A stretch of DNA of 64,000 bases from Niastella koreensis GR20-10 (GTDB lineage Bacteria > Bacteroidota > Bacteroidia > Chitinophagales > Chitinophagaceae): positions 3,348,001 to 3,412,000 of the forward strand of contig NC_016609.1 of assembly GCF_000246855.1 (NCBI RefSeq), given 5' to 3'. How positions within the stretch are numbered: the stretch's first letter is position 1; each line of letters begins with the position of its first letter. A program made the position numbers and the translations under genes. Below are positions 52,009 through 60,238 of the stretch, piece after piece. A model generated the notes under the pieces. That model did not search any database. It worked only from the letters and a program-made list of their open reading frames with translations, and had not been told where the DNA came from.

Positions 52009-55000
52009 TCAACTCCCGCCCTTTTTGGCGTCTGCCTGCCAGGCAGAAGGCAGTTTTCCGAACTCGGCTTTGAAATATTTGGAGAAGTATTTGGGGTTGT
52101 TGAACCCGGTTTCATAGGCCACTTCCGCTACTGTCATTTTCGATTTAGCAAGTAATTGTGCTGCCCGTTGCAACCGCACGCTCCGGATAAATTCTATAGG
52201 AGTTTTACCAGTTAACACAAACAGGCGTTTGTATACAGCCGCCCGGCTCAGCAACAGGGCACGGCTTAATTCCTCTACCGAAAAACCGGCATTGGGAATG
52301 TTCTTTTCAACAATGGTAAGCGCCTCCTGTACAAATCTTTCATTGGGACAGGCCAGCTCAACATCTGTTGTTTTTACCGCTACCTGTTTGGTAAAAGTTT
52401 GTTTCATGGACTGTTGCTGTTGCAGCAGGTTTTTTATGCGGCTTACCAGCATTTCAAAATTGAACGGTTTTGTCATGTAATCCGCAGCTCCGGTTTCAAT
52501 ACCCTGTAATTGCTGTTCCTCAGTGTTTTGAGCTGTCAATAACACCACCGGGATATGTTTGGTGCGCGGGTCCTGCCTGATCTTTTTGCATAGCTCCAGT
52601 CCATTCATTTCGGGCATATTTACATCGCTCACTACAATATCCGGATGCACCGATAATGTTTTCTGCCAGCCTTCCCGTCCGTTCACCGCTTCGGCAATAT
52701 TGAAATATTCGCGCAGGTTGTCTTTCAGGTAAAACAAAAAGTCTTCATTGTCTTCGACGAGCAAAACTGTCTGAACCGGGATTTTTGAGATGTTTGGGAT
52801 TGTTGGGATTGTTGGGATTGGGATCACCGGGTTGGTTGGGCTAACAGAATTTGGATCGGACACAGTCATTACATCAACAGAAGAAGTGATCTCTTTTACA
52901 GGTAGCACCACCATAAACGTGGAGCCTTTACCTTCTTCGCTTTCTACACTGATGGCGCCGCCAAGCAGGGTTACAAACTCTTTGGTAATGGCCAGACCAA
53001 TGCCACTGCCCTGGTTCATTATGGTGCCGGGCAGATCGTGCTGAAAGAAACGTTCAAATATTTTTTCGTGCCGGTTGGGTGGAATGCCAATACCGGTGTC
53101 GGTTACTTTTATTTCAAGCAGGGTATCTGATTCCTTTATCACAGTACTCACGGCTACCGATACGTTGCCGTTCTCTGCTGTAAATTTAAATGCATTGGAA
53201 AGCAGGTTGAAAATAATGCGTTCCAGTTTGTCGTGGTCGAACCGGGTGTGCAGACTTTTCAGGTCAGCCGTATAAGAAAACCGGATCTGTTTTTTCTCGG
53301 CGATATCTGTAAACGAACCGGCTGATTCTTCAATAAATTGGATGATGTCGCCTTCAGTAGCATGCAGTTTTAATTCATGCACCTCCATTTTGCGAAAATC
53401 CAGTAACTGGTTTACGAGGTTCAATAACCGGCGGGCATTGCGGTGTATCAACTGGTATTGCGTTTGCTGCGCTGGTTCCGCTGCCGCTTTTATCATTCCT
53501 TCCAACGGTGTCAGGATCAGGGAAAGCGGCGTACGGAATTCATGGCTTACATTGGTAAAAAAACGGGTCTTCATGAGGTCCAGTTCGCGCATTCGGCTGG
53601 CTTCTTTTCTCTCCTGCTCCAATGCCATGCGCATTTTCGTTTGTTGAATAACGAAACGGCGGGAAAAATACAAAATAGCCAGTCCCATCAATACATATAA
53701 CAGGTAAGCCAAAGGCGATAACCAGAAGGGCGGCTGTACTACAATGGTCACGGCAACTTCCTGCACACTCCAATGGCCCCGTTCATCTGATGCTTTTACA
53801 TAAAAAGTATATTTACCGGGGTCCAGGTTGGTATAGGTAGCCTTGCGGTTATTGCCATCGGTATACAGCCAGTTATCATTAAACCCTTTCAGCCGGTACG
53901 CATACCGGGTTTTATGATTATTGATAAAACCCAATGCAGCAAATTCAAGCGTGAAGATATTTTCATCGTAACGCAGGGTGATGGCCTCCGTTTCAGAAAT
54001 GGCCTTTTGCAGGATAACATGGTTGCGTATGGTGTCTCCAACTTCAATGGGTTGATTAAATACCTGCAACCCTGTTAACAGTACCCGCGGCGCAGTGGTA
54101 TTGATGGTTATTTTAGCCGGGTCGAAAAGGTTGAACCCATTGGGACCGCCAAAAATCAATTCCCCACGCCTGGTTTTCAATGCTGCATTTTCATTGTAGG
54201 CTACACCCTGCAACCCATCGAACCGGTCGTAGTTAAGACAACTGATACAAATACCGCTTTGCAGGGTGCCAAAACAGCTTATGCGGCTAACGCCATTAAG
54301 CGTACTCACCCACAGGTCATGGGACTTGTCTTCCAAAATGTTCAGAATGGTGTTATCGGGCAGGCCTTCTTCCTTCCTAAATACCTGGAAACTGTTGTTT
54401 TTTGGGTTGTATACATTCAGGCCATCCCGGGTGCCTACCCAGGTATAACCGCGGCTATCAATGCAAATGGAAATAATATTATCATTGCTGAGCTTTGTAT
54501 CGCGCCCCAGCAATTGGGTAAAAACGCCGGTTTGTTTATTGCGCACATCGATGCCATAGGAAGTACCCACCCATAAATTCCCTTTTTTATCTTCTGTTAT
54601 AGAAGAAATATAACCCGTATGCACAGAATTTGGGGCCAGGGGTTTGTAATGGATGAACTGGTTATTGGCACGATCGTATTTCTCCAGCCCGGCCTCCAGC
54701 GTACCGATCCAGAGGTCGTTGTTACTGTCTTCATAAAGTTCCCAAACCCGGTTATCGCTCAAACTTGCAGTATCGGCAGCAACATGGCGGTGATGCGTAA
54801 AGGTTTTACCATCATAGCTATCCAGCCCGCCAAAATAAGTACCGATCCATAACACATTGGCATGATCGATAAACAGGCTTACAATAACATCATTGCAAAG
54901 ACTGTTGTCGTTAGCGGGGTTATGACGGATCTGTTTATACGTATGAGCATCCCTGTCGTAATACAACAGTCCGCCGCCATTGGTGCCGATCCAGAGATTA

Positions 55001-56151
55001 CCTTTGCCGTCTTCCACAAACTCATTCACATCATTATAAGGCAAACTGGTGTTGTCGGCTTCATCGTGCCGGTATAAGGGAAATTGTATAATGCCTTCGT
55101 GATAGTAATTGATCCCCTGTTTAAAAGTGCCCACCCAGATAATTCCCTGGTCATCTTTATACAATTCGGTAAGACTGTTCTGGGCCAGGCTGCTGATGTC
55201 GCCTGGTTTGTTCTGCAATACCTGCACCGTGTAGCCCTTTTTGTTCAGGATGTCGAGACCGCCATGGTCTGTGGCAATCCACAATAACCCCTTATCATCT
55301 TCCACCATGCTCATAATGATATTACTGCTGAGGATGGCCATCCCTTCGTTGTTAGCAATTTGTTGCAGGGTGTTTTGTTGGGGAGTGATGTGGTACAGCC
55401 CATTTATAATGCCGCTGCCATACACCCACAATTCATCCTGCGAGTCGATATACAACCGGTACAGCGAGGTGGCCACGCCTTGTTTTTGTTGCAACAAGTT
55501 GGTGCCGCCGTGTTTCGCTTTAGTGATGGCATCAAATTGTTCTATCAATCCATTGCAGTAAACCACCCATATGTTATTTTTTGAATCAGTTTTTACATCG
55601 GCAATGACATTAATCCGGGTGTTGTTGTGTGCGGTTAAAAGCTGTGCGGGCTTGTTGTTTTCATAATAGTAAACCCCCAGGTCGCGGTACGCAAACAAAA
55701 AACCTTTACCTGCCGGAATTACATCGGTCAATCCATAGGCTGGCAATTGCCGGCGTTGCAGATATTTGTCAACCCGGCGGTCAAAACTTTCCGTTGCCGG
55801 ATCATAGATGTTGAAGCCGTCGCGGGTGTTTATCCATAATTTGTTATCGGGACCGGCGGTAATTTTTACGATATAATCGTCAATAAGGGAGGTAGAATCT
55901 TTTATGCTGTGCCTGAAGGTTTTAAAGCTGTAGCCATCAAACCGGTTCAACCCACTCAGGGTGCCAAACCACAGGAATCCTTTTTTTCCTTTGTAAATAC
56001 AGTTCACCTGGTTATTGGAGAGTCCCTGGTTGAAATCGAGGTGGGCAAAATGGTAAGCCGTTGGTTGCTGCGCAGAAAGCAGCAATACCAAACACATACA
56101 AGCAGGAAGCAGAACCAGGGTTTTGATCAACAATTTCAAATAAGGCAGCAT
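52009..56151 (-). CDS. Hybrid two-component system regulator (HTCS): propeller sensor, kinase, receiver, AraC output
   Basis: The 1380-residue product has a signal-anchor start, two seven-bladed propeller modules of Reg_prop type (residues ~35-700, repeated G-LWIGT and NDLWIGT motifs), a Y_Y_Y domain (~730-800) and a TM helix (~805-828). HisKA is at ~860-925 (FFTNVSHEFRTPLSLILTPL), HATPase_c at ~975-1085 and a receiver at ~1128-1245 (VVSDVNMPEMNG). The AraC HTH is at ~1275-1375 (VAYETGFNNPKYFSKYFKAE). HTCS proteins sense glycan breakdown products in the periplasm and activate their polysaccharide locus. No such locus is intact here, only a hydrolase fragment downstream. The linker before the receiver is a run of I/P/T units encoded by a 9-bp repeat. 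Confidence 0.96.
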   Translation of the reverse strand: MLPYLKLLIKTLVLLPACMCLVLLLSAQQPTAYHFAHLDFNQGLSNNQVNCIYKGKKGFLWFGTLSGLNRFDGYSFKTFRHSIKDSTSLIDDYIVKITAGPDNKLWINTRDGFNIYDPATESFDRRVDKYLQRRQLPAYGLTDVIPAGKGFLFAYRDLGVYYYENNKPAQLLTAHNNTRINVIADVKTDSKNNIWVVYCNGLIEQFDAITKAKHGGTNLLQQKQGVATSLYRLYIDSQDELWVYGSGIINGLYHITPQQNTLQQIANNEGMAILSSNIIMSMVEDDKGLLWIATDHGGLDILNKKGYTVQVLQNKPGDISSLAQNSLTELYKDDQGIIWVGTFKQGINYYHEGIIQFPLYRHDEADNTSLPYNDVNEFVEDGKGNLWIGTNGGGLLYYDRDAHTYKQIRHNPANDNSLCNDVIVSLFIDHANVLWIGTYFGGLDSYDGKTFTHHRHVAADTASLSDNRVWELYEDSNNDLWIGTLEAGLEKYDRANNQFIHYKPLAPNSVHTGYISSITEDKKGNLWVGTSYGIDVRNKQTGVFTQLLGRDTKLSNDNIISICIDSRGYTWVGTRDGLNVYNPKNNSFQVFRKEEGLPDNTILNILEDKSHDLWVSTLNGVSRISCFGTLQSGICISCLNYDRFDGLQGVAYNENAALKTRRGELIFGGPNGFNLFDPAKITINTTAPRVLLTGLQVFNQPIEVGDTIRNHVILQKAISETEAITLRYDENIFTLEFAALGFINNHKTRYAYRLKGFNDNWLYTDGNNRKATYTNLDPGKYTFYVKASDERGHWSVQEVAVTIVVQPPFWLSPLAYLLYVLMGLAILYFSRRFVIQQTKMRMALEQERKEASRMRELDLMKTRFFTNVSHEFRTPLSLILTPLEGMIKAAAEPAQQTQYQLIHRNARRLLNLVNQLLDFRKMEVHELKLHATEGDIIQFIEESAGSFTDIAEKKQIRFSYTADLKSLHTRFDHDKLERIIFNLLSNAFKFTAENGNVSVAVSTVIKESDTLLEIKVTDTGIGIPPNRHEKIFERFFQHDLPGTIMNQGSGIGLAITKEFVTLLGGAISVESEEGKGSTFMVVLPVKEITSSVDVMTVSDPNSVSPTNPVIPIPTIPTIPNISKIPVQTVLLVEDNEDFLFYLKDNLREYFNIAEAVNGREGWQKTLSVHPDIVVSDVNMPEMNGLELCKKIRQDPRTKHIPVVLLTAQNTEEQQLQGIETGAADYMTKPFNFEMLVSRIKNLLQQQQSMKQTFTKQVAVKTTDVELACPNERFVQEALTIVEKNIPNAGFSVEELSRALLLSRAAVYKRLFVLTGKTPIEFIRSVRLQRAAQLLAKSKMTVAEVAYETGFNNPKYFSKYFKAEFGKLPSAWQADAKKGGS

Positions 56152-56228
56152 ACCAATGACAAGTATACTAAATGTAACCCGGCATTAAAAGTATTTATGA
56201 CGTTATATTTTATGACATTGGAAAAAGA

Positions 56229-56286
56229 CCTGTCAGGTGCGCCATTTTAGCTTGCATGATCAGAGGAGTCAGGCGCACCTGACAGG
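56229..56286. repeat. 15-bp perfect inverted repeat with ACCTGTCAGG core
   Basis: CCTGTCAGGTGCGCC (56229-56243) and GGCGCACCTGACAGG (56272-56286) flank a 28-bp loop. The right arm contains the last codons and stop of the truncated thioredoxin-fold gene. The core matches the repeat cluster at 41619-41752. Confidence 0.7.
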
Positions 56287-56634
56287 CCTGATTTTCTTAT
56301 CCTTTGAATAATTCCATTTTTTTTTATCCATACCAGCGCGGGAGGCTTCGCCTTCATCGTACCGGCCTATGATCCTGCCGGCAGGGTCTATCAGGATCTG
56401 GGTTGGCAGGGAATGAATGCCGAACAACTCGCTGATGTCATTGGTTTTGTCGAATCTGGTAGCGGCATCATATTTCAGCCCGCGCAACACATGATGCCAG
56501 GGAAGGCCATCTTTTTCTACCGCCCGGTGCCAGGCAGTATGATCGCGGTCGTCGTCAAAACCATCTTCTTCCTCGTTGCCGGCCGCTACGCTGTTAAGCA
56601 GTTCTTTCTCATGATATGACGCTGATTGATCCAA
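56269..56634 (-). pseudogene. Truncated TlpA/AhpC-like thioredoxin-fold gene
   Basis: The 121-residue frame encodes only the second half of a thioredoxin domain (FDDDRDHTAWHRAVEKDGLP, then ELFGIHSLPTQILIDPAGRI with the cis-Pro). The CxxC half and signal peptide are missing; the upstream sequence in any frame does not supply them. The end (RPVRCA and stop) is repeat DNA. I call it a 5'-truncated pseudogene. A short internal start cannot be excluded, but the product could not do redox chemistry. Confidence 0.7.
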
Positions 56635-56759
56635 TGGGGTAAATATAATGATAAGATAAATAGAGTGCTACAAACAAGTATAAATGCTTATTTTATAATT
56701 TTAAAAATTCCTCCGGCCGCAAGCCCGTTTCTTATTAATATTGCCGCCACTTATATACC

Positions 56760-57557
56760 ATGAAAACATTTTTATTATCCCTGTTAACGGTGCTTGTTTT
56801 ATCAGGCTGTGGTTCATCTGAAGAAAAAGAGGAAGAGAAAACTACCGCCCCGGTTACGCCAGCTATTAAATATGAAGAAGTAGATTACTTTATGCACGAC
56901 ACCTCCCTGTTTACCGAAGGATTGCTGATCCACGACGGGCAATTATTCGAAAGCACCGGTTCGCCTGAAAAAGGCAGGAAGTCGCTTATTGGCATAAACG
57001 ATCTGAAAACCGGTAATTTTATTAAGAAGGTGGAGCTGGGTCAGGACTCACTATTTGGCGAAGGCATTGTATTTTTCAAGAACAAGCTGTACCAGCTCAC
57101 GTATAAAAACCATATTGGGTTTATTTACGACGCCAACTCCTATAAGAAGATCGGACAATTTCCTATCAAAAAAGAAGGCTGGGGACTGACCACGGATGGA
57201 AAAGCGATCGTCATGAGCGATGGTACGGATACCTTAAACTATTTGAATCCCGACGACCTTACTACTTACAAAAAGTTACCAGTAACCGAAAACGGCCGCC
57301 GCCGCGACAGCCTGAATGAACTGGAATATATCAAAGGTTATATCTACGCCAACATCTGGCTAACCAACAACATCGTGAAAATTAATCCTGCGGATGGAAA
57401 GGTAGTAGGTAAACTCGATCTGAGCACCCTGGCGTTAAAAGCCGCACTTACTACAGGCGGCGATGCGTTGAATGGCATTGCCTGGGACTCCACCACCGGG
57501 TATATGTATGTGACCGGAAAATTATGGCCGCATATACATCAGTTAAAATTGAAGTAA
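56760..57557 (+). CDS. Glutaminyl-peptide cyclotransferase (plant/bacterial type), lipoprotein
   Basis: The 265-residue product has a lipobox (LVLSGCGSSE), an acidic linker and the five-bladed propeller of PF05096: TEGLLIHDGQLFESTGSPEK (residues ~52-71), KNKLYQLTYKNH, EGWGLTTDG, SDGTDTLNYL, NELEYIKGYIYANIW (~188-202) and NGIAWDSTTGYMYVTGKLWP near the end. The family turns N-terminal Gln of exported peptides into pyroglutamate. In Bacteroidota many lipoproteins and secreted proteins begin with Gln after signal cleavage, so this is probably general envelope maturation. It stands alone. Confidence 0.92.
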   Translation: MKTFLLSLLTVLVLSGCGSSEEKEEEKTTAPVTPAIKYEEVDYFMHDTSLFTEGLLIHDGQLFESTGSPEKGRKSLIGINDLKTGNFIKKVELGQDSLFGEGIVFFKNKLYQLTYKNHIGFIYDANSYKKIGQFPIKKEGWGLTTDGKAIVMSDGTDTLNYLNPDDLTTYKKLPVTENGRRRDSLNELEYIKGYIYANIWLTNNIVKINPADGKVVGKLDLSTLALKAALTTGGDALNGIAWDSTTGYMYVTGKLWPHIHQLKLK

Positions 57558-58205
57558 CTACGCAGGAATAATTACTTTTTCACCCAGGAAATGTGGCTTT
57601 TTACCAAACCAGTAATCGACAAACACTTTTACGCGGGCCAGCTTCTCACGTAACTGAACCTTAAGACCCATGGGGCCGCTTATGCCGGCAGCATTGAAAG
57701 CAACGGCGGCAATACCTTCTTTATTGGCCATATACAGGGCCCGCTCATTATGAAATTGCTGGGAAATAATGGTCACCGAATCCTGACCAAAGATCTTTTT
57801 CAATCGTACAATGGAATCAAATGTGCGGAAGCCGGCATAATCCAAAAAAATGAGCGAGGAATCGATACCGGCAGCCACCAGATCGGCGCGCATATCCTCG
57901 GGTTCGTTGTATTCTTTATGGCCGTTATCGCCACTGATGACCAGGTATTTTATTTTACCGGCTTTTAATAAACTGACGGCAGCCTGGATGCGAAAGGTAT
58001 AATAATAATTGGCATCGCCATTGCCCAAATGTTTTGATGTGCCTAACAATAACCCTACTTTATTATAAGGGATAGCAGTTACATCGGTAAACAATTTGCC
58101 TTTTGCCGATTGGGTAATAATGCTGTTACAGCAGAATGTGGTTATTAAACAAACAGGAAGTAAGGCAAGCAGGCTATAGATAATGATCTTCTTTTTGCGC
58201 TTCAT
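57558..58205 (-). CDS. SanA/YdcF-like DUF218 membrane protein
   Basis: The 215-residue product has one N-terminal membrane helix (KIIIYSLLALLPVCLITTFC) and a DUF218 domain: GLLLGTSK (~residue 51), RIQAAVSLLKAGKIKYLVIS (~72-91), ISGDNGHKEYNEPEDM, FRTFDSIVRLKKIFG and ISQQFHNERALYMA (~148). It resembles the SanA group, inner-membrane proteins linked to envelope permeability and vancomycin exclusion in Escherichia coli. It is convergent with the glutaminyl cyclase gene, stop to stop with no gap. Confidence 0.88.
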   Translation of the reverse strand: MKRKKKIIIYSLLALLPVCLITTFCCNSIITQSAKGKLFTDVTAIPYNKVGLLLGTSKHLGNGDANYYYTFRIQAAVSLLKAGKIKYLVISGDNGHKEYNEPEDMRADLVAAGIDSSLIFLDYAGFRTFDSIVRLKKIFGQDSVTIISQQFHNERALYMANKEGIAAVAFNAAGISGPMGLKVQLREKLARVKVFVDYWFGKKPHFLGEKVIIPA

Positions 58206-58479
58206 ATTAAAACAGGGTTGTATAGGAATGGGTAACTGGCATTAAAATCATATTATAATCATTCTGAAAATGAACGATTTCTGAGGTTTATAGCACAAAA
58301 ATAGCTTTCTTTTGTAGACTTTTTTACCCGACTTTTACTGGTCTGTGGATTGCACCAATACACACTATGCTTAACCTATGATCACATGTAAAAAAAATTT
58401 ATCCTAAGTTATTTACATGGAAGGGAATCCGGAAATAAATAAGAACTTATTTTTAAAACACAGGAATAATCGCTCTGAT

Positions 58480-58935
58480 ATGAATCAGCCCCGTAGTTTT
58501 TTACTCGTTGATGACGACATTGACGACATTATTATTTTTCAGGAAACCCTGAGAAAAGTAGATGATAAAGTTGGCTTTTTCTATGTTAACAATGGAAAAG
58601 ACGCCATTGATCTGCTCACTGAAAATGCTCCCAATTTACCAAGCCTTATATTTTTAGACATCAATATGCCCCGCATGGATGGCAAGGAATGTTTAAAGCT
58701 GCTGAAACAGGATGACCGCCTCAAACACATCCCGGTACTGATGTATACCACATCTTCACAATCTGCCGACATTGAAGACACCATGATGCATGGCGCCATG
58801 GCTTTTATCACCAAACCATGGGGAGTTAATGAACTTAAAAAACTATTATCAGTAATTGCCCATACACCCGTGGCAAAACTGCCAGCCGCATTGCAATCAG
58901 TTGAAAAGGAAATAAGCTGCTTTATAGTTTGTTAG
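58480..58935 (+). CDS. Single-domain response regulator
   Basis: The product is a lone receiver of the Rcp1-like group: VDDDIDDI at its start, phospho-Asp in LIFLDINMPRMDG, and Lys in FITKPWG. I start at the ATG at 58480 (151 residues, MNQPRSFLLVDDD). An earlier in-frame ATG at 58417 would add 21 residues that are not part of the fold. It heads the plus-strand signalling cluster that mirrors the minus-strand one and is the counterpart of the receiver at 43272-43727. Confidence 0.9.
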   Translation: MNQPRSFLLVDDDIDDIIIFQETLRKVDDKVGFFYVNNGKDAIDLLTENAPNLPSLIFLDINMPRMDGKECLKLLKQDDRLKHIPVLMYTTSSQSADIEDTMMHGAMAFITKPWGVNELKKLLSVIAHTPVAKLPAALQSVEKEISCFIVC

Positions 58936-58960
58936 TTCATTTTTGAATAGTATTGGTAAT

Positions 58961-60208
58961 ATGATCCTTATAGTTGATGATAAATATGAAAACCTGTTCT
59001 CCTTAAAAACGTTACTGCAATTATACGCTTATGAAACCGACACTGCGGCATCGGGTGAAGAAGCCCTGAAGAAGATCCTGAAAAATGAATATTCGGTTAT
59101 AATACTGGATGTACAAATGCCCGATATGGATGGTTATGAAGTGGCAGAGGCCATCTCGGGTCTTAACAAAACCAGGGATATACCCATCATCTTCCTTTCA
59201 GCAGTGAACATCGATAAACGTTTTATCGCCAAAGGCTACGATTCCGGCGGGGTCGACTATATTACCAAACCCTTCGATAATGATTTGCTGTTATTGAAGG
59301 TAAGAACGTTTTACCGCCTTTACCAGCAGCGAATGGAATTGAAAAAGGTGGAAGAAGCCCTGCGGCGGGAAATTGAAATGCGTAAAAGATCGCAGGAAGA
59401 AGTGGAACAGATCAACTCCCTGCTTGAATATAAGGTAGAAGAAAGAACAAAGGACCTCACGCAATTGAACAAGGACCTCGAGAGCCGGAATGCGGAACTG
59501 GCGCAATATGCGTACCTGGCCTCGCACGACCTGCAGGAACCATTGCGCAAGATCATCACCTTTATAAAGATCATCGACGAGAAATACCTGGCCGGTATTC
59601 CCGAAGCAAAGCAGGAAATGACCAAGGTAATCACTTCATCCGAAAGAATGCGGAACCTCATCAATGCACTCCTCAGTTATTCAAAGCTTTCTGCCGGTTC
59701 CTATTTTGCCCCGGTGAACCTCAACGAGGTTATTAAAGATGCACTGGCCGACCTGGAACTGGCCATAAAAGACAAACAGGCCCTTATTCAGGTAACTACC
59801 CTGCCCGAGTTGGACGCTATAGCTGCACAAATGCGGCAACTGTTCCAGAACCTGTTGAGCAATGCCCTGAAGTTCTCGAAAAAAACCATCCGGCCACAAA
59901 TAAAGATCTACAGTGAACTGGTTGATGAACTGTCGATGGAAGCCTTGCCGGTTCAGCCTGGCAAATATGTGCGCATTCATGTATGCGACAACGGCATTGG
60001 GCTCGACGAATCGTATATCGATAAAATATTTGTGATCTTTCAACGCCTGCACGGCAGAACGCAATATGAAGGAACAGGCATTGGGCTGGCCATTGTAAAA
60101 AAGATAGTTGAGAAACACAATGGATTGATAGGCGTAAAAAGTCATGAAGGAGAAGGCGCCACATTTACCATCGTACTTCCGCTGAAACAAGGCAATAATA
60201 CTAATTAA
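58961..60208 (+). CDS. Receiver-HisKA histidine kinase
   Basis: The 415-residue product (start ATG at 58961, MILIVDDKYENL; an in-frame TTG at 58943 is the alternative) has a receiver domain (~1-120, VIILDVQMPDMDG). A coiled coil follows (~125-185), then a HisKA domain (~190-255, YLASHDLQEPLRKIITFIK) and an HATPase_c domain (~295-410, DNGIGLD and GTGIGLAIVKKIVEKH). No membrane helix or PAS domain is present. It lies between a receiver gene and a large hybrid kinase and is the PAS-less counterpart of the kinase at 43746-45242. Confidence 0.93.
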   Translation: MILIVDDKYENLFSLKTLLQLYAYETDTAASGEEALKKILKNEYSVIILDVQMPDMDGYEVAEAISGLNKTRDIPIIFLSAVNIDKRFIAKGYDSGGVDYITKPFDNDLLLLKVRTFYRLYQQRMELKKVEEALRREIEMRKRSQEEVEQINSLLEYKVEERTKDLTQLNKDLESRNAELAQYAYLASHDLQEPLRKIITFIKIIDEKYLAGIPEAKQEMTKVITSSERMRNLINALLSYSKLSAGSYFAPVNLNEVIKDALADLELAIKDKQALIQVTTLPELDAIAAQMRQLFQNLLSNALKFSKKTIRPQIKIYSELVDELSMEALPVQPGKYVRIHVCDNGIGLDESYIDKIFVIFQRLHGRTQYEGTGIGLAIVKKIVEKHNGLIGVKSHEGEGATFTIVLPLKQGNNTN

Positions 60209-60238
60209 CGATTATAATTTATAAAACAGCTTTTTAAG

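Noticed and set aside
52785-52855. GGGATTGTT repeat as a phase-variation switch
   Set aside because: The unit is 9 bp, so copy changes keep the frame and cannot switch the gene off.
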